Shown here: positions 1 through 7,018 of the stretch, in pieces
Layout of the letters: each line of letters begins with the position of its first letter
Position numbering within the stretch: the stretch's first letter is position 1
NCBI RefSeq assembly: GCF_019857205.1
Contig: NZ_JAHWXO010000008.1
Span: 62,001-126,000 of the forward strand
Direction: 5' to 3'
Length of the DNA stretch: 64,000 nt
DNA from: Qipengyuania pacifica
GTDB taxonomy: Bacteria; Pseudomonadota; Alphaproteobacteria; Sphingomonadales; Sphingomonadaceae
Position numbers and translations under genes: made by a program
Notes under the pieces: model-generated
Databases searched by the model: none
What the model saw: the letters and a program-made list of their open reading frames with translations, nothing else
What the model was told of the DNA's origin: nothing

Positions 1-398
1 TCGTTGAGGATCGGCAGCGCACGACCGATCATCCAGCGATAATCGCCGCTGTGATGCCTCAGGCGATATTCAACCTCGTACGGTTCGCCGGTAGCGAGGC
101 TGTGGTTCCATTTCTTCCATGTGTCGGCCTGGTCATCCTCATGGAACATCCCGGCCCATCCTTCGCCGTCGGTTGATCCGACAGGGACACCCGTGAATTC
201 ATACCAGCGCGCATTGTAATAATCGTGGGAGCCGTCGGGAAGAGTCGACCATACCATCTGCGGCATGGTGTCGGCGAGCGCATGGAAAGCAGCTCCGGCG
301 GATTGCAGCGCATGCTCTGTAGCGAGGGGCAAGACATCAGGCGCCGAAGAGGATTCGCGGCTGCCAAGCTGGAAGTTCGTGATGACTTTTGCATTCAT
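1..398 (-). CDS. PAS-domain sensor protein, probably a histidine kinase (partial, runs off left edge)
   Basis: Reading leftward from the ATG at 396-398 gives 132 residues before the window ends. The visible part is a single PAS fold of the kind that begins HWE-family kinases of alphaproteobacteria: MVWSTLPDGSHDYYNARWYE near residues 48-67, EGWAGMFHEDD near 77-87, and the closing strand motif VEYRLRHHSGDYRWMIGRA near 107-125. The frame stays open to base 1, so the catalytic domain would lie outside the window. A GGGAAGG-like ribosome site sits about 10 bases upstream of the ATG. The gene diverges from the AHL synthase gene, and the two share a 219-base control region containing an inverted repeat. 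The PAS call is firm. The kinase identity and any role in quorum sensing are inference. Confidence 0.75.
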   Translation of the reverse strand, partial: MNAKVITNFQLGSRESSSAPDVLPLATEHALQSAGAAFHALADTMPQMVWSTLPDGSHDYYNARWYEFTGVPVGSTDGEGWAGMFHEDDQADTWKKWNHSLATGEPYEVEYRLRHHSGDYRWMIGRALPILN

Positions 399-441
399 AG
401 CCAGCTTGTGACCTTCCCGGGATGAACAGAATCGGACCGAT

Positions 442-460
442 AAGATACCTGTCGTATCTT
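442..460. promoter_or_regulatory. 19-bp inverted repeat, candidate lux box or other operator
   Basis: AAGATAC, 5 bases, then GTATCTT: perfect 7-bp arms lying between the divergent PAS sensor gene (start 398) and luxI (start 618). The size and position suit a LuxR-type or other dimeric regulator, and no T-run follows that would suggest a terminator. It does not closely match the classical Vibrio lux box, so which regulator binds is unknown. Confidence 0.4.
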
Positions 461-617
461 GATGATTTTCAAACGCTGACGCTCATCGCAAAGGTGGGAT
501 GGCCAGTAAACTCTCCCCTGTAGAGCGCCAGATGTGGCCCTCCCCAGTTCTTGGTATGTCGCTGCCTATCCGGATTTGATGAGATGCGAGCAGTCATCAA
601 GTTCACAGGTAATCTTC

Positions 618-1244
618 ATGCAGCAAAGCAGCGGTATAAATGGTGCAAACTTGGTCGATCCGGCACTTCGCGCCATGTTCGAGGCGCGCAAGCGCGTGTT
701 CGTGGATCTTCTTGGGTGGGACGTTCCGGTGCTCGACGGGACCTTTGAAATCGACCAGTTCGATACGCCCTCGGCCGCCTATCTCGTCCTCACCGGCGAA
801 AAGTGCGAGCATCGCGCATCGGCCCGGCTCCTGCGTTCTGATGGACCTCATATCTTACGCGATCTCTTTCCGCAGCTGTGCACCGGACCTGTTCCGCAGG
901 ATGAGGCATTTCGCGAGATTACCCGATTCTGTATCGATCCCACGTTGCCGCGCGCTGATCGCCGGAGTGTCCGCAACCAGCTCGTCTCCGCACTCGCCGA
1001 TTTTGCAATATCGGAAGGGATCTCTGGTTATTCGGCGGTCGCCCCAGTGCCCTGGTTCCGTCAGATCGCCCAGTTCGGCTGGCGCTGCCAGCAGCTTGGA
1101 CCGTGCGTTTCTATCGATGGGCAGCAGCTTGTCGCTCTTCGGATCGACATCGACCAAGATACACGCGCGCAACTCGCCAACGCAGGGATCTACTGCCGCA
1201 ATCCTAAGCCGGAAGCCTATGGCGGCATGGAGCTGGCAGCATGA
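618..1244 (+). CDS. luxI: Acyl-homoserine-lactone synthase, LuxI family
   Basis: A 208-residue cytoplasmic enzyme that makes an AHL signal from S-adenosylmethionine and an acyl-carrier-protein-bound acyl chain. All the LuxI invariant positions are visible almost at textbook numbers: R24, F28, W34 (in RKRVFVDLLGW), D46, D49, R70 (HRASARLL), E100 and R103 (FREITRF). The reading frame extends upstream to 534, but the ATG at 618 is preferred: it has AGGT seven bases upstream and gives the usual family length. The stop overlaps the ATG of the next gene (ATGA), so translation is probably coupled to the PhyH-like gene. No LuxR-type receptor is visible in the window. The acyl chain cannot be read from sequence. 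Confidence 0.93.
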   Translation: MQQSSGINGANLVDPALRAMFEARKRVFVDLLGWDVPVLDGTFEIDQFDTPSAAYLVLTGEKCEHRASARLLRSDGPHILRDLFPQLCTGPVPQDEAFREITRFCIDPTLPRADRRSVRNQLVSALADFAISEGISGYSAVAPVPWFRQIAQFGWRCQQLGPCVSIDGQQLVALRIDIDQDTRAQLANAGIYCRNPKPEAYGGMELAA

Positions 1245-2107
1245 CTGGGCCGAGGGAGGCGCATTGGCTCGATCAGCTGCAAGAGGATGGCTATTGCATC
1301 ATTCCGCAGCTTGTCGCCGAGCAACAGATCGCCGCACTCGATGCCGACCTGGAAGGTGCATTTGCGCAGGCGCCCCTCGGCAAGGGAGACTTCTATGGCC
1401 ATCGGACCAAACGGTTTGGAAGCCTGCTTCGCCGGTCGCAGGTCGCAGGCGATCTAGTCCTGCAGCCGCTAGTCCTATCGCTCGCCCGCGCAATTCTCGG
1501 CAGCGCCTGCGACCGGATACAGCTCAATGTCGCCCAGGCGATCGCGATCCATCCCGGCGAGATAGAACAGTTTCCGCATTGCGATCAGGATATGTGGGCA
1601 GGCCGCAAGGGCGATCACGAATATCTTCTCAACGTCATCTGGCCGCTGACCGAATTTACTCGCCTCAATGGCGCGACACGCATCTACCCCGGGACGCACA
1701 GGAAGCCTGTCGACAATCTCGAAAGTCTCGACGATCCCATAGTAGCTGTTTGCAAGCCCGGCGATGCGATCTGCTTTCTCGGCTCCACCGTCCATGGAGC
1801 GGGACCAAACCAGACCGAGGATGTCCGCCGCGGTGTCGTAATCGGCTACAGTCTCGGCTGGCTCAAACCCTACGAGAATCTCTGGCTGGCCTATCCACCA
1901 GCAGTAGCAAAAGAGTTCTCTCCCGAACTCGCCGAGCTCGCCGGATATGTGCAGCACCGTCCGAACCTGGGTAATTTCGAAGGGCAATGCCCGTCGGTTT
2001 TGCTGAGCGACAAGGTGCCCGAATTCCCTCAGGCAACCGATAGTCTGCGCCCCGACCAGAAAGAAGCGGTTCGTGAGTTCGCCAAGACGCGCCGCGGCGG
2101 ACGATGA
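1241..2107 (+). CDS. Phytanoyl-CoA dioxygenase (PhyH) family protein
   Basis: A 288-residue Fe(II)/2-oxoglutarate oxygenase of the double-stranded beta-helix type. The metal-binding facial triad is readable as H113-x-D115 (in PHCDQD) and H185 (TVHGAGPNQ), with R198 or R199 just downstream (RRGVVIGY) in the position that normally binds 2-oxoglutarate. It overlaps luxI by four bases (ATGA) and gntR by four bases, so the three genes are one translationally coupled unit. I recall phyH genes next to luxI in other sphingomonads, which suggests a conserved partnership such as hydroxylation of an acyl chain or AHL, or of a quorum-controlled metabolite. The real substrate is unknown. Confidence 0.85.
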   Translation: MTGPREAHWLDQLQEDGYCIIPQLVAEQQIAALDADLEGAFAQAPLGKGDFYGHRTKRFGSLLRRSQVAGDLVLQPLVLSLARAILGSACDRIQLNVAQAIAIHPGEIEQFPHCDQDMWAGRKGDHEYLLNVIWPLTEFTRLNGATRIYPGTHRKPVDNLESLDDPIVAVCKPGDAICFLGSTVHGAGPNQTEDVRRGVVIGYSLGWLKPYENLWLAYPPAVAKEFSPELAELAGYVQHRPNLGNFEGQCPSVLLSDKVPEFPQATDSLRPDQKEAVREFAKTRRGGR

Positions 2108-2709
2108 GTCCCGCTCACGTCCTCGAGCCTACGTACAGGCGGTTGAAAGATGCATTGCTGGAAGGGCGCTTCCGGGCCGGTACGAAGCTTGAGGCGATGC
2201 GACTCGCTGACGATTTCGGAGTGAGCATGACGCCGGTAAGAGACAGCCTGAACCAGCTTGTCGGTGAAGGGCTGGTCGACCTCACGCCCGGCGAAGGATT
2301 TCGCGTACCGCTGCTTACCGAACAGGCCTTGCGCGACATTCTGCAAGTCAACGCCCTGCTTTTGGAGCAGGCTCCCGACAACGATCACAAATCACTGCCA
2401 ATCAACGAAGGATCAAACGACACGCGAGGTGCTTATGCCGACCGATTGGCGCGCGCCTTCAGAGACATCGCGGCAAGCTCAGGCAATCGGTTTCGCGTAC
2501 ATTTGGTCGAACGCATTAGCGACAGACTCCATCCGCTACGTGAACTCGAGCCGGTGATTTGGCCTGGCGCGCCGCATGCCCTTGAGCAAATTGAGCGAAA
2601 AGCGCAGCAAGGGTTCGATGGCTCAAACCGAGCGGTACGCGCATATCATCAACACATTGAGGATCTGGTACCCGCTCTTGTCGGACGTTTGAACCAGCAG
2701 ACGCCCTAG
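2104..2709 (+). CDS. GntR-family transcriptional regulator
   Basis: 201 residues. The N-terminal winged helix-turn-helix is typical of GntR: YRRLKDALLEGRFRAGTKL near residues 10-28, the recognition-helix segment VSMTPVRDSLNQLVGEGLV near 40-58, and the wing strand around 60-68. The remaining ~130 residues should be a ligand-binding domain. They are mostly helical-looking and shorter than a usual FCD domain, and I cannot name the subfamily. It is the third member of the coupled luxI-phyH-gntR cassette (ATGA overlap with phyH), so it may regulate the cassette or respond to the PhyH product. It ends 14 bases from the convergent integrase gene. Confidence 0.85.
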   Translation: MSPAHVLEPTYRRLKDALLEGRFRAGTKLEAMRLADDFGVSMTPVRDSLNQLVGEGLVDLTPGEGFRVPLLTEQALRDILQVNALLLEQAPDNDHKSLPINEGSNDTRGAYADRLARAFRDIAASSGNRFRVHLVERISDRLHPLRELEPVIWPGAPHALEQIERKAQQGFDGSNRAVRAYHQHIEDLVPALVGRLNQQTP

Positions 2710-2723
2710 CCCTCGCCAATATT

Positions 2724-3938
2724 TTAGGTCGTCTCCCCACTCTCGGACAGAACCGTCGCGAGGTGGTCATTCCAGGCATCGAGCGCCTGGCGCTTTTCGT
2801 CCTTCCAGTCGTGGCGCTGGTAGATGCCGGCGACTCCGGCGCGAGATCCGCCCACATGGTTGAGAACGGCTTCGGTGACTTCAAACCGAACGCCAAGCCG
2901 CTGGAAGTTCGTTGCGAGGGTTCGTCGTAGATCATGAAGGCGCCAGGCTTCGAGCGGCTCTTCGCAACGTTCCTCGATCAGGCTGTCGAGCTTCACCTTC
3001 CCTTTGGCGTATCCCGTAAAGCCCGCCCCGCTAGCTGTCGCGAAAACACGGCCCTTACGCGGCCACCTCTCGCCGCGAGCCTCCCGGTCGAGCTCGGCGA
3101 TTGCAAGATCGTTGAGGGGAATGGAGTTAGGTTCTCCGTTCTTGGTTCGAGATCCGGGCAGGGTCCATAATCTTTCGCTGCGACTGAGCTCCTGCCAGTG
3201 CATCCCGGAGACTTCTTCACGGCGCTGTCCGGTTACGATCAGAAGCCTGACAATTGGACCAAAGCAGCGATGACATTCCGGCGCCGCATTCCAGATATGG
3301 CGGAGTTCGCCATCCTTGAGCCAGCGCTCTCGTGGCTTGACCGGAGGCGGCGTTTCCATGCCCTCCATCGGATTGCGATCGATATCTCCGCGACTGACGG
3401 CCCAGCGAAACAGGCGGCGCATAACGGCAAAGACATTTCGCCGGTTTGCCACCTGCTTGGGCGGCATCTGATCGAGAACCGAAACGACGTCGATCTTCGT
3501 AATCGCTGGCAGCGCCTTCATTCCGAATGTGGGCTTGAGGTAGAGGCGAATGGATCGCTCCACGAGGCGACGCCATCCCTCGCGTTTGCAGGAGCGAGTG
3601 AAGAGGTCAGCGTAATTCGAGAAGGCGAGGTCGACAGCTTCCCGGCGGCGCTGCTTTTCCGCATCAACCGGATCAATGCCCTGCGCAACAATCACCAACA
3701 ATCGCTCAGCTTCCAAGCGTGCAGTAGTCGGTGTCCAAGGCGATCCATGTGATCCGATCGTGAAACGACGGGTCTTCGCTTCTCGTCCGCCCATTCGGAA
3801 CTGGATTATGTAACTGATTGATCCAGCAGTTGTAATCTTGACGCCAAAGCCCTTGAGATCGGTGTCCCAAAGATAGTTTTCCTTTGGTCCAACCGGGAGC
3901 GAATCGACCGTGCGCTTGCTGATTTTTCCTGTTGCCAT
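2724..3938 (-). CDS. Tyrosine recombinase / integrase (P4-type with Arm-binding domain)
   Basis: 404 residues from the ATG at 3936-3938. That start is chosen over a TTG nine codons upstream because GAGGT sits eight bases before it, and because related integrases begin in the same way as MATGKISKRTV. The N-terminal ~90 residues are the DUF4102-type arm-binding domain (YLWDTDLKGFGVKIT). A SAM-like core-binding region follows, then the catalytic domain with R in TGQRREEV, HxxR in LHDLRRTLATN, H in VLNHVGGS, and the nucleophile Y in AGIYQRHDW. All catalytic residues are present, so the protein is probably active. It lies between the quorum-sensing cassette and the core gene trmB, as expected for an integrase at the edge of an integrated island. 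No tRNA gene or clear att repeat is visible beside it. Confidence 0.92.
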   Translation of the reverse strand: MATGKISKRTVDSLPVGPKENYLWDTDLKGFGVKITTAGSISYIIQFRMGGREAKTRRFTIGSHGSPWTPTTARLEAERLLVIVAQGIDPVDAEKQRRREAVDLAFSNYADLFTRSCKREGWRRLVERSIRLYLKPTFGMKALPAITKIDVVSVLDQMPPKQVANRRNVFAVMRRLFRWAVSRGDIDRNPMEGMETPPPVKPRERWLKDGELRHIWNAAPECHRCFGPIVRLLIVTGQRREEVSGMHWQELSRSERLWTLPGSRTKNGEPNSIPLNDLAIAELDREARGERWPRKGRVFATASGAGFTGYAKGKVKLDSLIEERCEEPLEAWRLHDLRRTLATNFQRLGVRFEVTEAVLNHVGGSRAGVAGIYQRHDWKDEKRQALDAWNDHLATVLSESGETT

Positions 3939-4064
3939 GCGATACCTCGTGGCCTTTTCTGGCAATCACCGGGTAATCACGCAAGCGGAAAAAGGGGCGA
4001 ATTGGAGGCAATTCTGGCGTAAGTGTTTTGCGCTAAGTCGTTGTTTTTACAACATCAGCGTAGT

Positions 4065-4766
4065 CTAGCGTCGCCTGAATCGAAAGTACCACACCTCATG
4101 CCCATAGACGGTGCGGGCCTTGTGTTCGTAGCGCGTTTCGGGCCAGCCTGACGGGCGGTTCTGCCAGCTGGCCGGGCCATCGACGATCCATTCGAAGTCG
4201 TCGCCGAAGCGCCGCATGACCATCAGGGCGTGGCGCAGGTAGACGGCGTGGTCGGTGCCGAAGCGGAATTCACCGCCCGGTTTCAGCTTGTCGGCGAACA
4301 TGCGGACCGGGCCATCGTTCATCATGCGGCGCTTGGCATGCTTGTTCTTGGGCCATGGATCGGGGTGCAGGAGATAGAGCATGGTCAGCGCGCCGTCGGG
4401 CACGCGGCGCAGCACTTCCAGCGCATCGCCGTGGTGGATGCGGACATTGGCGAGCGTGCGGTCGCGGACGTGGGTGAGGGCCTGCGCGACCCCGTTTACG
4501 AAGGGTTCCGCGCCGATGAATCCATGATCGGGCAGCAGATCGGCGCGTTCGGCGAGATGTTCCCCGCCGCCGAAACCGATTTCGAAATGCAGCGGGCGGT
4601 CGAAACCGAAGAGGGTTTCCGACGTCACCGGCCCTTCGTCGGGCACGGAAATCTGCGGTAGCAGACGGTCGACCAGATCCTGCTGCGATGCGCGCAGGGG
4701 CTTGCCCTGACTGCGCCCGTACAGGCGGTTGAGAGTTGTCGGGTCACCTTCCTTGAATGCGCTCAT
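4065..4766 (-). CDS. trmB: tRNA (guanine-N7)-methyltransferase
   Basis: 233 residues. This class I methyltransferase makes m7G46 in the variable loop of tRNAs. The SAM-binding motif I is EIGFGGGEHL (about residues 62-71). The family signature LLHPDPWPKNKHAKRRM carries the catalytic/tRNA-binding region near residues 132-148, and GTDHAVYLRHAL follows. The protein has full length for the family. Its 3' end lies about 130 bases from the integrase start, so trmB is the first core gene beyond the presumed island. Confidence 0.96.
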   Translation of the reverse strand: MSAFKEGDPTTLNRLYGRSQGKPLRASQQDLVDRLLPQISVPDEGPVTSETLFGFDRPLHFEIGFGGGEHLAERADLLPDHGFIGAEPFVNGVAQALTHVRDRTLANVRIHHGDALEVLRRVPDGALTMLYLLHPDPWPKNKHAKRRMMNDGPVRMFADKLKPGGEFRFGTDHAVYLRHALMVMRRFGDDFEWIVDGPASWQNRPSGWPETRYEHKARTVYGHEVWYFRFRRR

Positions 4767-4898
4767 GGCGCGGGCGACTAACGATCCGCCCCTCGTGCGT
4801 CCAGATGGTACGCATGTCGATCATACGTTTGATCGGGCAAAAATTCCGTCTGTTCGGCAGGGTTGAACCGCCGGGCAACCGCAGTCTAGGGGCCGCGC

Positions 4899-6116
4899 AT
4901 GCAAAGACTGCTAGACGATTACTCCGGCCTCCCGCTGTGGCTCCAGTCGCTCATCGCCCTGTGCGCGCTGGCGGTGGCGGCGCTGACGGTCAACTGGCTG
5001 CTGAAGAAGGTCCTGCTGCGCATCGCCGCGCCCTATCTGGATGCACGGTCCGATACGGTGGACCGGTCGGCGGCGTGGCTCACCACGGTGATACCCCTGC
5101 TGCTCGTCTCGCGCGGGATCGGCCTGGTGCCGCACCTGCCGGAAGAAGTCGTGAACGTGACGGTCAACATCGCGCGCACGATGATCGTCCTGTCGATCGC
5201 CATGGCGATCGGCGGTGCTCTGGATTACGCGAACGAGCTCTATTCCCGCCGCCCGGAATCGCGCAGTCGCCCGATCAAGGGATATGTGCAGGTCGTGAAG
5301 ATCGCCATCTACTTCGGGGCGGCGATCCTGATGATCGCGGTTCTGATCGAGCAATCGCCGCTGCTGCTGCTATCGGGGCTCGGCGCGATGGCGGCGGTGT
5401 TGATGCTGGTGTTCAAGGACACGATCCTGAGCCTGGTGGCGAGCGTCCAGTTGAGCAGCAACGACATGCTGCGGGTCGGCGACTGGATCGAAATGCCCGG
5501 CATGAACGCGGATGGCGACGTGGTCGATATCGCCCTGCACACGGTGAAGATCCGCAATTTCGACAAGACCATCACGACGATCCCGACGCACAGGCTCATC
5601 GCGGACAGCTTTCGCAACTGGCGCGGGATGAACGAGAGCGGCGGGCGGCGCATCAAGCGCGCGCTGGTCGTCGACCAGAATTCGATCCGCTTCCTGGACG
5701 ACAAGGAAACCGACGATCTCAAGCGCTTCAGGCTGCTGGACGATTACCTGGCGCGCAAGCAGGAGGAGATTGCCGAATGGAACCGGCATGAACTGTCCAG
5801 CGATTGCGACACGATCAATGCGCGCCGGATCACCAATATCGGCACGTTGCGCGCCTATGTGATCGCCTATCTCAAGAGCCATCCGCGCATTGCGGGGGCA
5901 GGGTTCACGCTGATGGTGCGCCAGCTACCGCCGGGGCCGCAGGGCCTGCCGCTAGAAATCTACTGCTTCACCGACACGGTGGAGTGGCCACAATACGAAG
6001 CGATCCAGGCCGACATCTTCGATCATATGCTGGCCATCCTGCCCGAGTTCGGCCTGCGCATCTTCCAGCATCCGAGCGGGCAGGACTTCGCGCAGCTTGC
6101 GATCAGGGCCGAATAG
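4899..6116 (+). CDS. MscS-family mechanosensitive channel, YbdG-like
   Basis: 405 residues, inner membrane. About five hydrophobic segments occupy the first ~185 residues. The pore-lining helix and MscS beta domain follow (SGLGAMAAVLMLVFKDTIL, then SSNDMLRVGDWIEMPGMNAD). The segment KIRNFDKTITTIPTHRLIAD and the long soluble C-terminal domain with NESGGRRIKRAL are characteristic of the YbdG branch rather than of short MscS. Such channels open under hypo-osmotic shock or membrane tension. It is one of four MscS-type channels in this window and is convergent with ctrA. Confidence 0.92.
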   Translation: MQRLLDDYSGLPLWLQSLIALCALAVAALTVNWLLKKVLLRIAAPYLDARSDTVDRSAAWLTTVIPLLLVSRGIGLVPHLPEEVVNVTVNIARTMIVLSIAMAIGGALDYANELYSRRPESRSRPIKGYVQVVKIAIYFGAAILMIAVLIEQSPLLLLSGLGAMAAVLMLVFKDTILSLVASVQLSSNDMLRVGDWIEMPGMNADGDVVDIALHTVKIRNFDKTITTIPTHRLIADSFRNWRGMNESGGRRIKRALVVDQNSIRFLDDKETDDLKRFRLLDDYLARKQEEIAEWNRHELSSDCDTINARRITNIGTLRAYVIAYLKSHPRIAGAGFTLMVRQLPPGPQGLPLEIYCFTDTVEWPQYEAIQADIFDHMLAILPEFGLRIFQHPSGQDFAQLAIRAE

Positions 6117-6119
6117 GAA

Positions 6120-6152
6120 ACGCCCCGGAAGCGCGATGGCTGTCCGGGGCGT
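6120..6152. terminator. Bidirectional hairpin between the YbdG-like channel gene and ctrA
   Basis: Perfect 10-bp inverted repeat: ACGCCCCGGA at 6120-6129 pairs with TCCGGGGCGT at 6143-6152, loop of 13. It lies between two convergent stop codons. The T-run is weak on both sides (TTTCC on the minus strand). Confidence 0.65.
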
Positions 6153-6181
6153 CTCATGATCCCGTCCGGGGATATGCAGTG

Positions 6182-6877
6182 TCAGGCGGCTTCCGCCTCT
6201 TCGTTCGGGTCGCGCAGCACATAGCCGCGGCCCCATACGGTCTCGATGTAATTTTCGCCGCCGCAGGCATGGCTGAGCTTCTTGCGCAGCTTGCAGATGA
6301 AGACGTCGATGATCTTGAGTTCGGGTTCGTCCATGCCGCCATAAAGGTGGTTGAGGAACATTTCCTTGGTCAGCGTGGTGCCCTTGCGGAGCGAAAGCAG
6401 CTCCAGCATGGCGTATTCCTTGCCGGTGAGGTGAACGCGGGCGCCATCCACTTCGACGGTCTTGGCGTCGAGGTTGACGGCCAGCTTGCCGGTACGGATG
6501 ACCGACTGGCTGTGGCCCTTGGAGCGACGCACCACGGCGTGAATGCGGGCGACCAGTTCTTCGCGGTGGAAGGGCTTGGTCACGTAATCGTCGGCACCGA
6601 AGCCGAACGAGCGGATCTTGCTGTCCATTTCGGCAATGCCCGAAAGGATCAGGACCGGCGTCTGCACTTTGGCGACGCGGAGTTTCTTGAGCACGTCGTA
6701 ACCGTGCATGTCGGGCAGGTTCAGATCGAGCAGGATGATGTCGTAATCATACAGCTTGCCGAGATCCAAGCCTTCTTCGCCGAGGTCGGTCGAGTAGACA
6801 TTGAAGCCTTCGGTCGTGAGCATAAGCTCGATGGCCTTGGCCGTTGTCGGCTCGTCTTCGATCAGCAGTACACGCAT
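6182..6877 (-). CDS. ctrA: Cell-cycle response regulator CtrA
   Basis: 231 residues from the ATG at 6875-6877, with GGGGGAC just upstream; the frame extends 14 codons further up without a ribosome site. The receiver domain begins [12 protein letters not shown] and carries the phospho-acceptor D51 ([13 protein letters not shown]) and the switch lysine ([13 protein letters not shown]). The OmpR-type winged helix follows, with [12 protein letters not shown] and [12 protein letters not shown], the near-invariant CtrA recognition segment. The acidic, alanine-rich C-terminal tail (NEEAEAA) resembles the proteolysis-signal end of Caulobacter CtrA. In alphaproteobacteria CtrA is phosphorylated through CckA-ChpT and controls division, motility and pili. 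It lies downstream of rpoN but is separated from it by a strong hairpin. TTAAC half-sites lie within that hairpin, 92-116 bases upstream of the start. Confidence 0.97.
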   Translation of the reverse strand: MRVLLIEDEPTTAKAIELMLTTEGFNVYSTDLGEEGLDLGKLYDYDIILLDLNLPDMHGYDVLKKLRVAKVQTPVLILSGIAEMDSKIRSFGFGADDYVTKPFHREELVARIHAVVRRSKGHSQSVIRTGKLAVNLDAKTVEVDGARVHLTGKEYAMLELLSLRKGTTLTKEMFLNHLYGGMDEPELKIIDVFICKLRKKLSHACGGENYIETVWGRGYVLRDPNEEAEAA

Positions 6878-6914
6878 TGGGATGTCCCCCGTTGGTTCCC
6901 TAGTGTCCGTCGGT

Positions 6915-6932
6915 AACACCCATAGAGGTGTT
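6915..6932. promoter_or_regulatory. Inverted repeat in the ctrA upstream region
   Basis: AACACC, 6 bases, GGTGTT (perfect 6-bp arms) lies 38-55 bases upstream of the ctrA ATG. It could be an operator near the ctrA promoter or a leader hairpin. The binding protein is not known, and a 6-bp repeat may be chance. Confidence 0.25.
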
Positions 6933-6960
6933 GTCCTGTATTAACCACATTTGGTCTGAA

Positions 6961-7002
6961 GGAAAAAGGTTAACGCGAAGTAAAGTGCGTTAACTTTTTT
7001 CC
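6961..7002 (-). terminator. Strong hairpin after rpoN and before ctrA, with TTAAC half-sites
   Basis: 16-bp arms at 6961-6976 and 6987-7002 separated by 10 bases. The inner 8 bp (GTTAACGC / GCGTTAAC) are perfect; one outer position is G-T in plus-strand RNA and C-A in minus-strand RNA. On the minus strand a CTTTTTCC run closes the structure 17 bases after the rpoN stop, so it should terminate rpoN transcription. Each arm also contains TTAAC, the CtrA half-site, with an intervening TTAC at 6-base spacing, so the DNA may double as an autoregulatory site. Confidence 0.7.
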
Positions 7003-7018
7003 CTGTGGCAGACAGGTG

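Noticed and set aside
640..1974. 444-codon plus-strand frame over luxI and phyH
   Set aside because: Out of frame with two well-supported coupled genes, and Ser/Arg-rich as expected of a shifted frame.
4040..4053. GTTGT-TTTT-ACAAC as an att core
   Set aside because: Five-base arms only; no second copy seen in the window.
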